This document shows, in pieces, positions 1-7,310 of a stretch of 58,779 bases of DNA. The notes below the pieces were generated by a model. It made no database searches, was not told where the DNA came from, and worked only from the letters and a program-made list of their open reading frames with translations. The position numbers and the translations under genes are program-made. The stretch covers positions 1 to 58,779 of the forward strand of contig CADBEB010000028.1 of the NCBI GenBank assembly GCA_902793605.1, written 5' to 3'. Numbering within the stretch: the stretch's first letter is position 1; each line of letters starts with the position of its first letter. The stretch is from an uncultured Eubacteriales bacterium. Lineage in GTDB: Bacteria > Bacillota > Clostridia > Christensenellales > Aristaeellaceae.

Positions 1-222
1 CCAGTTAGCGAGGTATGCTGAGCTCCCTCCTGCAGTATAACTGAATGAAACGGTTGCTACATTCGCCGTACTGTAGTTTGCTTGCTCTTTGCCTGTTGCT
101 GTAATGGTGGTCAGCAGCGTTTCGGTAGGCGCTGCATACGCCGTCAAACTCATCCCCGGCATAAGTCCCAACATCAGCACGAGGCTGAGCAGGACGCTCA
201 AAAGTCGTTTCTTTGTTTTCAT
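1..222 (-). CDS. Secreted or surface protein, N-terminal part only
   Basis: Seventy-four codons are visible and the frame runs off the left edge without a stop. The protein starts MKTKKRLLSVLLSLVL and continues through LMPGMSLTAYA, a textbook Gram-positive signal peptide with a likely cut after TAYA. The mature part seen is Thr/Ala/Ser-rich (ATVSFSYTAGG) with no recognisable domain. The start is well supported: an AGGAGG ribosome binding site lies 9 nt upstream. The gene follows the receiver gene in the same direction after 66 nt, so the two may share a transcript. The longer overlapping frame at 5-292 is a shadow. The function of the full protein cannot be told from this fragment; the signal peptide type is common in large Clostridia surface proteins. 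Confidence 0.8.
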   Translation of the reverse strand, partial: MKTKKRLLSVLLSLVLMLGLMPGMSLTAYAAPTETLLTTITATGKEQANYSTANVATVSFSYTAGGSSAYLANW

Positions 223-288
223 TGTGTGTTCTCCTCCTGTTCGAGCCGCACGCGGCGGCATGGTTTACATGGTTGTGTGTCAGTGCGC

Positions 289-663
289 TCATACTGACGC
301 AAAGCGCGGATCGGCAAACGCTCTGGTCAGCCTTTGCTTCTCATAAGGACGCAGGAGAAACGCGCTGGCTCCGAGCTGCCATGCACTGAATGCCGCGGAT
401 GTATCTGCATGGTCGGTGACAAAAATGATGTTGACATTGGGATTCACGCGCTGGACCTGCTCCGCCAGCATGGTCCCGTCCAGGCTGAAACCGTCGAAAA
501 CCGTGTCGGTCAGCAGCACGTCGCACCCCTCGGCCTCAGCAAACGCCAAGGCGGTATCGGGATGATTGAAGCAATGCAGTTCCGCGTCCGGGACGATCTG
601 CGAGATCTGCTCCCGCATGGTATTCTCGGCAAATCTATTCGCATCCACATGGATGATCTTCAT
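289..663 (-). CDS. Stand-alone response-regulator receiver domain
   Basis: A 124-aa CheY-like receiver with no output domain. It opens MKIIHVDANR with the acidic pocket residue D7, the likely phospho-acceptor is D53 (DVLLTD), and the switch Thr is T83 (FVTDH). The normally invariant Lys in the FLLKPY motif is Arg105 (FLLRPY), which may weaken phosphorylation chemistry or make signalling phosphate-independent. The open frame extends to 786, but the extension has no domain and ATG 663 starts exactly at the receiver fold; an AAGGGAG element lies rather far upstream (about 17 nt). No histidine kinase or LytTR/HTH output is nearby. Family assignment is firm; partner and role are unknown. Confidence 0.8.
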   Translation of the reverse strand: MKIIHVDANRFAENTMREQISQIVPDAELHCFNHPDTALAFAEAEGCDVLLTDTVFDGFSLDGTMLAEQVQRVNPNVNIIFVTDHADTSAAFSAWQLGASAFLLRPYEKQRLTRAFADPRFASV

Positions 664-749
664 AATGTGTAATAACTTCACTCCCTTTGGGACGTAAAGC
701 AGACTCCGTGCACCAATAGAAAAACCGTCCGTATTTCTTCTGTCTACTC

Positions 750-763
750 CAGAAAGCGCTTTT
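750..763. repeat. 14-bp repeat, copy 1, beside the recombinase gene
   Basis: CAGAAAGCGCTTTT occurs here and again at 1498-1511, on either side of the serine recombinase gene. The core AAAGCGCTTT is a perfect 10-bp palindrome. It may be a recombination site or a regulator site. Confidence 0.5.
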
Positions 764-852
764 ATTGCAACACCCTGAAGCGACATTGAAATTCTATCAT
801 CACTGGGGCAAAAAGTCTACATTTAGACTCGAAGAAACCGATAAATCGGGAA

Positions 853-1461
853 TCATTGCCTGGTTTCTGCATCCTTTCTGACCCAGCGCAGAAACGTTTT
901 GTGACTGACACCGCATTCTTTTGCTGCCGCACGTGCGGAAATGCTGCCAGACTGCCATTTTTCAGCGCACTCTTGATAGCATTCAGGCCTGTCCTTGGGT
1001 TTCGCTCCGAAACGGACGCCCCTGGCCCTGGCTGCAGCAATTCCTTCCCTCTGCCTGCTGCGGATGAATTCACGTTCCGTTTCCGCTACATAGGATAGCA
1101 ATTGCAGGACAATGTCAGAGATCAGGATCCCGGTCAAATCCTTGCTGATCCTTGTATCCAGAAGCGCGACTTCCAGGACCACAATGGCTGCTTTCTTTTC
1201 CCGGGTAATCATCCGCCACTGATCCATGCTTTCAAGATAATTTCGGCCCAGGCGGTCAATGCTTTTGATAACCAGTACATCCCCGGGTTTCAGCTTTCGA
1301 ACCAGCGCCAGATAAACAGGTCGGTTGAAGTCTTTACCGGATTGTTTCTCAATGAAGATTCTTTCATCCGGAATCCCGAACTGCCGCATGGCCAGAACCT
1401 GCCGTTCTTCGTTCTGGTCCCTGGAAGAAACCCGCACGTATCCGTAAACCTTTGTCTCCAT
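853..1461 (-). CDS. Small serine recombinase (resolvase/invertase family)
   Basis: A 202-aa protein with the full resolvase layout. The N-terminal catalytic domain has YGYVRVSSRDQ, where S12 is the expected nucleophile, followed by GDVLVIKSIDRLGRN with the family DRLGR motif. An E-helix region contains ETEREFIRSRQREGIAAARARG, and a C-terminal helix-turn-helix covers about residues 160-195 (SARAAAKECGVSHKTFLRWV). Length and arrangement fit Tn3-type resolvases and DNA invertases rather than large serine integrases. A GGAGGG ribosome binding site precedes ATG 1461. The promoter area holds an inverted repeat and one copy of a 14-bp sequence also found downstream of the gene, suggesting that it acts on or is controlled by its own flanks. 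It likely resolves or inverts part of the mobile island. Confidence 0.93.
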   Translation of the reverse strand: METKVYGYVRVSSRDQNEERQVLAMRQFGIPDERIFIEKQSGKDFNRPVYLALVRKLKPGDVLVIKSIDRLGRNYLESMDQWRMITREKKAAIVVLEVALLDTRISKDLTGILISDIVLQLLSYVAETEREFIRSRQREGIAAARARGVRFGAKPKDRPECYQECAEKWQSGSISARAAAKECGVSHKTFLRWVRKDAETRQ

Positions 1462-1473
1462 AAAGCATCCCTC

Positions 1474-1500
1474 CTGTAAAGTGATTCTGTCATTTTACAG
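1474..1500. promoter_or_regulatory. Inverted repeat in the recombinase promoter
   Basis: CTGTAAA (1474-1480) and TTTACAG (1494-1500) form a perfect 7-bp inverted repeat with a 13-bp spacer directly upstream of the recombinase ribosome binding site. It may be a resolvase binding site used for autoregulation. Confidence 0.45.
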
Positions 1501-1511
1501 AAAGCGCTTTT
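1498..1511. repeat. 14-bp repeat, copy 2
   Basis: Exact second copy of CAGAAAGCGCTTTT, same orientation as the copy at 750-763, overlapping the right arm of the promoter inverted repeat. Confidence 0.5.
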
Positions 1512-1551
1512 GATTCCTGCTCTGTCCCTGCCTCCTTCCGCAGGCTATTTT

Positions 1552-1584
1552 ACGATATATCGTCCAAAAAGTCGATATATCGAC
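1552..1584. promoter_or_regulatory. Two phased operator-like palindromes
   Basis: ACGATATATCGT (1552-1563) and GTCGATATATCGAC (1571-1584) are both perfect palindromes sharing the core CGATATATCG. Their centres are exactly 20 bp apart, about two helix turns, so bound dimers would sit on the same face. They lie between the divergent recombinase and XRE genes and are the natural operator for the XRE protein, which is inferred. Confidence 0.6.
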
Positions 1585-1631
1585 CGCTTCGGAAGTTGAA
1601 AAATGATACCTTCCCCCTGGGAGGGACGGGA

Positions 1632-1874
1632 ATGAATACAAGATTATGTGTCGCAAACAGAATTCTGCAGTTGTGTCAGGAAAGGAATCTGTCACTGAAC
1701 GGCCTCGCTCATCTGTCCGCGGTGCCGCCGTCAACGCTCAAGAGCATTATGAACGGGGACAGCAAAAACCCCGGCATTGTAACTATCAAGCTTTTGTGCG
1801 ATGGGTTTGGTATTTCTCTCACTGATTTTTTCGATCACGCAGTTTTTCACTCCCGGGAACCGGAAAACATTTAA
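1632..1874 (+). CDS. XRE-family transcriptional regulator
   Basis: An 80-aa single-domain helix-turn-helix protein. Residues about 8-65 match the Cro/C1 fold: ANRILQLCQERNLSLNGLAHLS, then the recognition-helix region VPPSTLKSIMNGD, then PGIVTIKLLCDGFGISLTDFF. This form is common in Clostridia mobile elements. The frame opens at 1596, but ATG 1632 has a GGGAGG ribosome binding site 5 nt upstream and starts right before the fold. Two perfect CGATATATCG palindromes sit 48-80 bp upstream, between this gene and the divergent recombinase, so autoregulation and control of the recombinase are likely. The Mob genes follow convergently. Confidence 0.85.
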   Translation: MNTRLCVANRILQLCQERNLSLNGLAHLSAVPPSTLKSIMNGDSKNPGIVTIKLLCDGFGISLTDFFDHAVFHSREPENI

Positions 1875-1935
1875 CCGCGGTATTTCTTCCGTTTCATTGG
1901 CTCCTTATCAATGATGTGGTTAGCAGCATGATTTT

Positions 1936-3666
1936 TTATCTGGTCATCCCATGTCTCTTTTGTCTGTTCCGCTGTTGATGTTCAGGATTCATACGGGATG
2001 CTTCATCGATATTGTATTTGACTGTCATCAGTTCATCTGCGATCTTTTTCGCATCTTTATATTCTGCATACAGACCGGCTTTCCGGCTGATCAGGTCATC
2101 GATTTCAGCCTGCAGCTTTTTCGGAGAAGGTAGCGGCGATTTGATTTCATGAGCTCTGAAGTAATCCGCAGCGGCTGTTGCCTGGGCTATTTCAGAATAA
2201 CGGGCTTCATAGAAGGCATCTCTCTGCTTTCCGTTCTTCATGTTCTGCCACTGGATGAATACCGCTCTGTTACTCCTGTACTGCAGAATTTGTTTTTGGA
2301 AAGTTTTCATATCCTTGATCTGCGTCTCCAGAACTTTTATTCTCTGATTCAGATCATGGCTTTTATCCATCGCGTCTGTAAGCCTGGCTTCAAGCTCCTG
2401 ATAGTTTTTGATTCCATGGTTGCTCAGATAATTCATTGATTCGGCCAGCTGTTTAAGATTGAACAGGGTTCCCCACTGCCTGTAGCCTTCGCCTTTACCT
2501 TCTTCCATCTTCTTTCCTAAATCGATGATGCGTTCGACCTGTTTTTTGCCTTCTTTCGCTTTTTCAAAGGCTGCTGGCTTTTCTTTCCTGACAGGAATCG
2601 GTTCTGTAACAGTCAATGGCGAAACCAGCTTCCGATCAGGTATCGCATGATCCATTTCCATCCTTCCGGAATCAGATCCCAGACGGGCATTCTTCGCCAG
2701 TTGTTCCAGAACGGCATCTTTCAGGAAGTCATTTCCGAGTTTTCTGTCAGTAATCGGTTTTGTCCTGTCAGAAGAAAGATAGCTGAACCTTCCCCGGCTT
2801 TCCTTTACGGTAATGCCCTGCTGACCAAGCAGTCTTTCGAAGCTTTCCATGCTGTCAGCGCGAGACATTGCGGAGCGAATGATATTCCGCAGTTTTTCTT
2901 TATCCGTTTCATACTTCGATGGCTTTGCCGGATTCTCAGCAATCAGAGCAGTATTGCCAGATCTATTATCTGCAAATACCTGTTCCGCAGTGCCCGCATT
3001 TTCATCCAGCTTCTGCTGACCGCGGCGCTGGATCCAATGCTCTTTATCAGTGACACGATCCTTGCTTCCACCCAATAGATCAATCTGATACAGACCATTT
3101 TCCTGGCACATTTCCATTACTTCTGAACGTAAATGGCGGAAACAGGCGGAAGTACACCGGTGTTTCATTCCGGCTTTCGTATCACAGGATTTATCCATGT
3201 ATGGCATCAGCGGAACATCTTCAATGCGCAAACTGTTGATTACGATATGCGTATGTATGTTTCCACTGCGGTTATGCCCATCCGGATGGGTAACGATGAT
3301 CGCCTGATGTCCCGGAAAGTTTTTCCGGCAAAACTCGACTCCCATCTTCTGTGCCTGATCAATTGTCAGTCCATGTTCCTCTGAATCACGCGGATCATAA
3401 CTAATAATATAGTGATGACTTCTCACATCGCCGCGCAGATTGTTTTTGTTGTAACGCAGGTTTGCCCTCATACAGGCAATCGCAAAATCATCTTCGCCGC
3501 ACAGAAGCGTATCCATCCGATACTCTTCCCGTGGAATCAAGTGACCGTTCTTATCCCGTAATGCCTTCCCGGAGAACTCGTCATGTTCGAAAGTCAGATA
3601 GCTTTCGGCATCGCCGTAATTGGCGTTCTTCGAACTAACATGCTTTATGGTTGCCAATGGCGTCAC
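1936..3666 (-). CDS. mobA: Relaxase / mobilisation nuclease (MobA/VirD2-like, MOB-P type)
   Basis: A 576-aa relaxase that would nick oriT and stay covalently bound to the transferred strand. The N-terminal nuclease domain (residues 1 to about 180) contains the conserved three-His metal site: H127 in VTHPDGH and the HxH pair H138/H140 in NIHTHIVIN. Candidate nicking tyrosines are Y17 and Y23. After about residue 250 the protein is a long charged helical and coiled-coil region (for example ELEARLTDAMDKSHDLNQRIK), usual for this family. The start overlaps the end of mobC by 32 bp, so the two are translated together. No type IV secretion genes are present, so the element would be mobilisable rather than self-transmissible. 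Confidence 0.93.
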   Translation of the reverse strand: MTPLATIKHVSSKNANYGDAESYLTFEHDEFSGKALRDKNGHLIPREEYRMDTLLCGEDDFAIACMRANLRYNKNNLRGDVRSHHYIISYDPRDSEEHGLTIDQAQKMGVEFCRKNFPGHQAIIVTHPDGHNRSGNIHTHIVINSLRIEDVPLMPYMDKSCDTKAGMKHRCTSACFRHLRSEVMEMCQENGLYQIDLLGGSKDRVTDKEHWIQRRGQQKLDENAGTAEQVFADNRSGNTALIAENPAKPSKYETDKEKLRNIIRSAMSRADSMESFERLLGQQGITVKESRGRFSYLSSDRTKPITDRKLGNDFLKDAVLEQLAKNARLGSDSGRMEMDHAIPDRKLVSPLTVTEPIPVRKEKPAAFEKAKEGKKQVERIIDLGKKMEEGKGEGYRQWGTLFNLKQLAESMNYLSNHGIKNYQELEARLTDAMDKSHDLNQRIKVLETQIKDMKTFQKQILQYRSNRAVFIQWQNMKNGKQRDAFYEARYSEIAQATAAADYFRAHEIKSPLPSPKKLQAEIDDLISRKAGLYAEYKDAKKIADELMTVKYNIDEASRMNPEHQQRNRQKRHGMTR

Positions 3667-4030
3667 CTACCTTCTCCAGGAGCTCATGTTTGCATTCGGT
3701 CAGTTCACCCAGGGCATAGTTCAGGTGATCAACCAGAACCGGATCATCCAATCCGGTTGTATTCGCAACTCGCGCAATCTGATTGATATTGTTACCGATT
3801 CGTTTGAGTTCAGTTATGATCTGATTCAGCAATGTCAGTGTCTGATCATTGACTCCATTCTCATAAACAACCGCGTGGACCTGGCCTCTGTCCAGTAAAG
3901 CCCGAATCATTGTTGACGGCGTGATCTTCAGATACTGGCAAATAGTCATCATTTTGATATACTCCTGATCGTTCAGTCTTGCCTTCACAATATGATTACG
4001 GGTTTCCTTCTTTTCCCGGTTCATCTTCAT
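3635..4030 (-). CDS. mobC: Relaxosome accessory protein MobC
   Basis: A 131-aa protein of the MobC family, which binds oriT and helps the relaxase open the DNA. The N-terminal part resembles a ribbon-helix-helix domain (VKARLNDQEYIKMMTICQYLKITPSTMIRALLD), and the C-terminal part holds the MobC signature ELKRIGNNINQIARVAN (about residues 88-104). ATG 4030 has a GGAGGGAGG ribosome binding site. The 3' end overlaps mobA. Its promoter is embedded in a 9-bp inverted repeat, fitting self-repression by a ribbon-helix-helix protein. Downstream context and relaxase pairing make the call firm. Confidence 0.92.
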   Translation of the reverse strand: MKMNREKKETRNHIVKARLNDQEYIKMMTICQYLKITPSTMIRALLDRGQVHAVVYENGVNDQTLTLLNQIITELKRIGNNINQIARVANTTGLDDPVLVDHLNYALGELTECKHELLEKVGDAIGNHKAC

Positions 4031-4052
4031 TAGTCCTCCCTCCTTCGATAGC

Positions 4053-4097
4053 TAAACTTATCTGCTTAATTATACATATAAGTTTAATTATTGTAAA
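4053..4097 (-). promoter_or_regulatory. mobC-mobA promoter with overlapping operator
   Basis: Reading the minus strand, TTTACA (4097-4092), 17 bp, TATAAT (4074-4069) is a near-consensus promoter. ATAAGTTTA (4078-4086) and TAAACTTAT (4053-4061) form a perfect 9-bp inverted repeat that brackets the -10 box. A protein bound there would block the promoter, so MobC autoregulation is the simplest reading. Confidence 0.7.
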
Positions 4098-4280
4098 GAC
4101 CGGTCGAAGAAAAGATGTTCAACTGTATGAAACCAGGAAGATCGACCCGGGTCTGATATCACCGCTAAAGGCGACAAGTCGAACTGTACTTCTTCCGAAA
4201 ACATAATGATCATTGCATTGTATACAAATGGACGTGCTCCATGTTTGAGGAAGAAGATCGGCCACGGTGTAAGGAAGAAA

Positions 4281-4415
4281 GATTCGCTTTCTGTTCCGCT
4301 TCGGAAAGCGAATCATGTCACATATGATGAACGTTCTCAAAGCAGGGTTTGGGGAAGGCACTCCCCAACAAGTATCTGACCGAAGGCACAAAAAACGCGG
4401 AGGCGGATTTTTGTG
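4281..4415. other. Candidate origin of transfer (hairpin-rich)
   Basis: Three inverted repeats follow each other upstream of mobC: GATTCGCTTTC/GAAAGCGAATC (4281-4291 and 4304-4314), TTGGGGA/TCCCCAA (4349-4355 and 4362-4368) and CACAAAAA/TTTTTGTG (4387-4394 and 4408-4415). None has a T-run that would make it a terminator. Position next to the relaxosome genes and clustered hairpins fit an oriT; the nick site cannot be assigned. The rest of the 742-bp gap (4031-4772) is AT-rich and shows nothing beyond the mobC promoter. Confidence 0.5.
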
Positions 4416-4772
4416 GCACAGGTCGATACTTGCTCTCTCCCTTTCCCCGCGCTTATTTCGCCTTCAACCAAAGCCCGTTCTACATAACTGCACATTAGTG
4501 TTTTTCGACTGACGTAACTATGCATACAGATCAATCATCAAAGCTGTGTACATCTTTGCATCAACTATATCATGACTTTGTGTGTAAGCTTTATGAACCG
4601 TCACGGTTTCAGTTTTTTACCAGTTCATTTCTTTGCAGGATTGATACAGTTAGGTTTGAATAACTTTCATTGTATACAATCCGTTTGTAATGGTAATCTG
4701 ATGCGAAGTATGGTAAAGTATATGCATCAGTTCCCATGAATTTCATTCCGCTTTGATCAGGAGACAAGACCA

Positions 4773-5348
4773 ATGTTGTTATTCGTTGATGAAACTGAAA
4801 ACGAATCCTTCTTTATCGTTGGAGGCGTTCTTGTTGATTCCAGAGAATCGGCATCTGTTGCATATAAACGCTTCAAGCGTAGAATCAAAGAGTACCCAAT
4901 CACAAGCAATGAGCGAATGAAGATTTACACTGAATTCAAGTCTTATCTACTGGATAAAGGTTACCAACGAATTAAGCTCCGCATGATTGAAGAGATAGAT
5001 CAGCTCGATTCCTGTATCATCTTCTCTTGTTATATCAAGAAGGAAGCCATTCTCCTCCAAGAACAGAAAGAACGGATTTATATTGCACTGTTATCCAGAA
5101 TTGTTACTTCCATTGAAGCGGATATCAGTATAATCTTTGACCGGTTTAATATCCCTTCTTTTGAAGCAGAAATCGTCCAGACCATTTCAGAATATCAAAA
5201 TGTTCAAGCAATCATGCCGCGCGATTCACAGGAAGAACCAGGCTTACAGTTTGCTGATAATGTATGCAGTATCCTTCGTCAGCACAAAACTGAGCAGGAA
5301 GAAAGTGAGTGTTACAAAATCTTGAAAAAACGAATTCGGGAAATTTGA
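4773..5348 (+). CDS. DUF3800 domain protein
   Basis: A 191-aa protein. The first strand LLFVDETENESFFIVGGVLV carries the Asp of the D-E/S motif that marks DUF3800, a family predicted to have an RNase H-like fold. The C-terminal GLQFADNVCSILRQH matches the family's last motif (Q-x-A-D), typically the second acidic catalytic site. ATG 4773 follows AGGAGACAAGACCA, a good ribosome binding site. DUF3800 genes are common on phages, plasmids and defence islands, and the biochemical role is undetermined. It sits just upstream of, and in the same direction as, the folded element and the reverse transcriptase, 176 bp from the RT start, so a shared system is possible but not shown. Confidence 0.8.
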   Translation: MLLFVDETENESFFIVGGVLVDSRESASVAYKRFKRRIKEYPITSNERMKIYTEFKSYLLDKGYQRIKLRMIEEIDQLDSCIIFSCYIKKEAILLQEQKERIYIALLSRIVTSIEADISIIFDRFNIPSFEAEIVQTISEYQNVQAIMPRDSQEEPGLQFADNVCSILRQHKTEQEESECYKILKKRIREI

Positions 5349-5383
5349 CAGCATCAATGTTTCGTGGTATCATTCATGCAGAT

Positions 5384-5448
5384 AGAGGATGACCTCCTGG
5401 CGGCTTGACAGCTGGGTGTACGGGTAAACGTGTGATCATCCTCTTTTT
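5384..5448 (+). ncRNA. Folded element before the reverse transcriptase (ncRNA or terminator)
   Basis: AGAGGATGA (5384-5392) pairs perfectly with TCATCCTCT (5436-5444), followed by a run of five T. The 43-nt interior can form a second stem, CCTGGC (5396-5401) with GCTGGG (5411-5416, two G-U pairs). A plain terminator would have a short loop; this is a long multi-part structure. It lies 77 bp ahead of the RT start, where defence RTs of the DRT2 and DRT9 types and retrons carry their template RNA. It could be a terminator for DUF3800, an RT-associated RNA, or both. Confidence 0.45.
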
Positions 5449-5524
5449 CAATTTATGATAGTTAAAGTCCTGTTGTAAAGACCATGGAGGTCGAAAACGG
5501 AACTAATGTCAGGTGGGGATAAGC

Positions 5525-7207
5525 ATGTTTGATGCCACGAGATTAATTAGATATGGTTATTTCCCCAAGGAACTACCGCCATGTTTTTCAACAGATGATT
5601 TGGCAAATCATACCATTGAAGTAACTAAGGCTCTGGCTTGTTGCAATCCAAAGTATTCCATACCACTATTGTACAGTGGATTCAAAAGTGAAATGGCAAG
5701 AAGAACCTTTGCAATACCCAATCCATATCATTTCTGCAAGACAACTGACGTAATTGTCAGAAGAGAAAACGAAATCAAACCAGTTTTAGAAAAAAGCCGC
5801 TATAGTTTGAGAGCACCTATCGAAAAGATGCCTAAAGAAGGAGAATCTTACGCGGTTAAATCATCTTTTCCTGCGGACACGAAGGATGCAGTTGAAAAGC
5901 TTTATCAGGATAATAGCGTTGAAATACGCTTGGATATTAATGCTTGTTTCGATAGTGTTTACACACATTCAATCCCCTGGGCGATTCACGGAATTCCCAC
6001 TTCAAAGAAAAATAAAAGCAATAGTCTTGTCGGCAATGAGCTTGATCAATGTATGCAAGCAATGAATTACCGTCAGACAAATGGTATCCTGATCGGCAAT
6101 GATTTGTCGCGAATTATATCGGAGATTATTCTGTGTACAATTGATGATCAAATCAGAAAAAAGTTCCCACAAATAGCCTGTTGCAGATTTGTAGATGACT
6201 ATTATATTTACACAAAAGACAGTTCCGAAATTCCTCAGATCATTGCGTTTATAAGGAACGCCCTTGCTGTGTATCACTTAAGCATTAATGAAACCAAGGT
6301 ACAAGTTAATGAAAGCCCATTTCAATATGGCAAAGCATGGTATGTCGGCATGCAGCAGGCCATAAGGTTGAGATCGAACGATTTTCTATCCTGGCTCATT
6401 AACGAGTATAACATGTCAAAAGACCCTGCTTTGCTAAAGTACGGTTTAAAAGTCATTGATGCAAGAAAGTTTTCACAACAAAAACGTTGGCAAACAATGC
6501 AATCACGAATCTTAAATGTTTGGGTTCGATATCCGTTCTTAGCGGATAGAATTCTTCCGATGTTGTGGAACAATAAACAACAGCTCAAAAAAACAAATAT
6601 AAAGACGGCAATTGTTACCGTTATTGATCAATCGGTCTTGCTGAGACAAGATCTTGAATTAGTGTGGGCAGTTTGGTTTGTGAAGGTGTTTGAGATACGG
6701 ATATCACAAGAAACAGCAGTAAAGATTCTCCGCTCAGGCAATGATTTGGCCATTATTATTTTATTGGATATCCTTGATATAACAGGATTAAGTGGGAAAC
6801 CCGCCGTTCAAAAAGAACTTCGATGTTTATACGATGAGCTCAAAGAAGCTAATTCTGATGATAATGGTAATCCCGGGAATTTGCCATGGTCATCAAGATG
6901 GATGCTTGCATACGAAGCAGAACGCAGTCGAAGGTTCGATTCAATTGGTGAAACGTTTGATATTGTTGGAAAAGATCCGTTCTTTATGAAGCTTCTTAGA
7001 CTTAATATAAAGTTTTACAATGAAGATTTCGAGTATGCGGAGAACCAGTTTGTCAAGAAAAAGAAGAAAAACGATCGCAAAAAGTTAGATTCAGGCAGAA
7101 TTATGGATTTCATTACATCTCCTGAGTTTCAAGCTGAGATAGAGCGTGGAAATCAGGAATTAACGGAGCAGTTTATGAAAATGATTGAACAAGCAGTGGA
7201 GTATTAA
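5525..7207 (+). CDS. Defence-type reverse transcriptase (Abi/UG-like)
   Basis: A 560-aa protein. RT motifs occupy the N-terminal half: RRTFAIPNPYHF, motif A DINACFDSVYTHSIPWAIHG (catalytic D137), motif B NGILIGNDLSRIISE (about 186-200), motif C FVDDY (222-226; D224 and D225 intact) and the NETK motif near residue 256. The YTHSI-PWA block after motif A and the absence of group II intron maturase or thumb X domains place it with the abortive-infection/Unknown-Group RTs (AbiA, AbiK, Abi-P2, DRT) rather than introns. Residues about 290-560 are helical, as expected of the repeat domain of these RTs. ATG 5525 follows AGGTGGGG; a GTG at 5513 is less likely. Exact DRT class is not determined. Confidence 0.85.
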   Translation: MFDATRLIRYGYFPKELPPCFSTDDLANHTIEVTKALACCNPKYSIPLLYSGFKSEMARRTFAIPNPYHFCKTTDVIVRRENEIKPVLEKSRYSLRAPIEKMPKEGESYAVKSSFPADTKDAVEKLYQDNSVEIRLDINACFDSVYTHSIPWAIHGIPTSKKNKSNSLVGNELDQCMQAMNYRQTNGILIGNDLSRIISEIILCTIDDQIRKKFPQIACCRFVDDYYIYTKDSSEIPQIIAFIRNALAVYHLSINETKVQVNESPFQYGKAWYVGMQQAIRLRSNDFLSWLINEYNMSKDPALLKYGLKVIDARKFSQQKRWQTMQSRILNVWVRYPFLADRILPMLWNNKQQLKKTNIKTAIVTVIDQSVLLRQDLELVWAVWFVKVFEIRISQETAVKILRSGNDLAIIILLDILDITGLSGKPAVQKELRCLYDELKEANSDDNGNPGNLPWSSRWMLAYEAERSRRFDSIGETFDIVGKDPFFMKLLRLNIKFYNEDFEYAENQFVKKKKKNDRKKLDSGRIMDFITSPEFQAEIERGNQELTEQFMKMIEQAVEY

Positions 7208-7310
7208 ATAGTGCTGATACTAGTTTTCTCAACAAATAGCAGTTTGAATGTTGTCCTTTCACTGAAAACACGACAGAAAGCTTACGTGAAAGATCGGAGG
7301 AGCAGTAGAG

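Noticed and set aside
5..292. A 95-aa minus-strand frame at the left edge
   Set aside because: Out of frame with the signal-peptide gene MKTKKRLL, which has the ribosome binding site.
5525..7207. Group II intron-encoded RT
   Set aside because: No maturase X, D or En domain, no domain V/VI hairpins, and the sequence after motif A fits the Abi/UG group.
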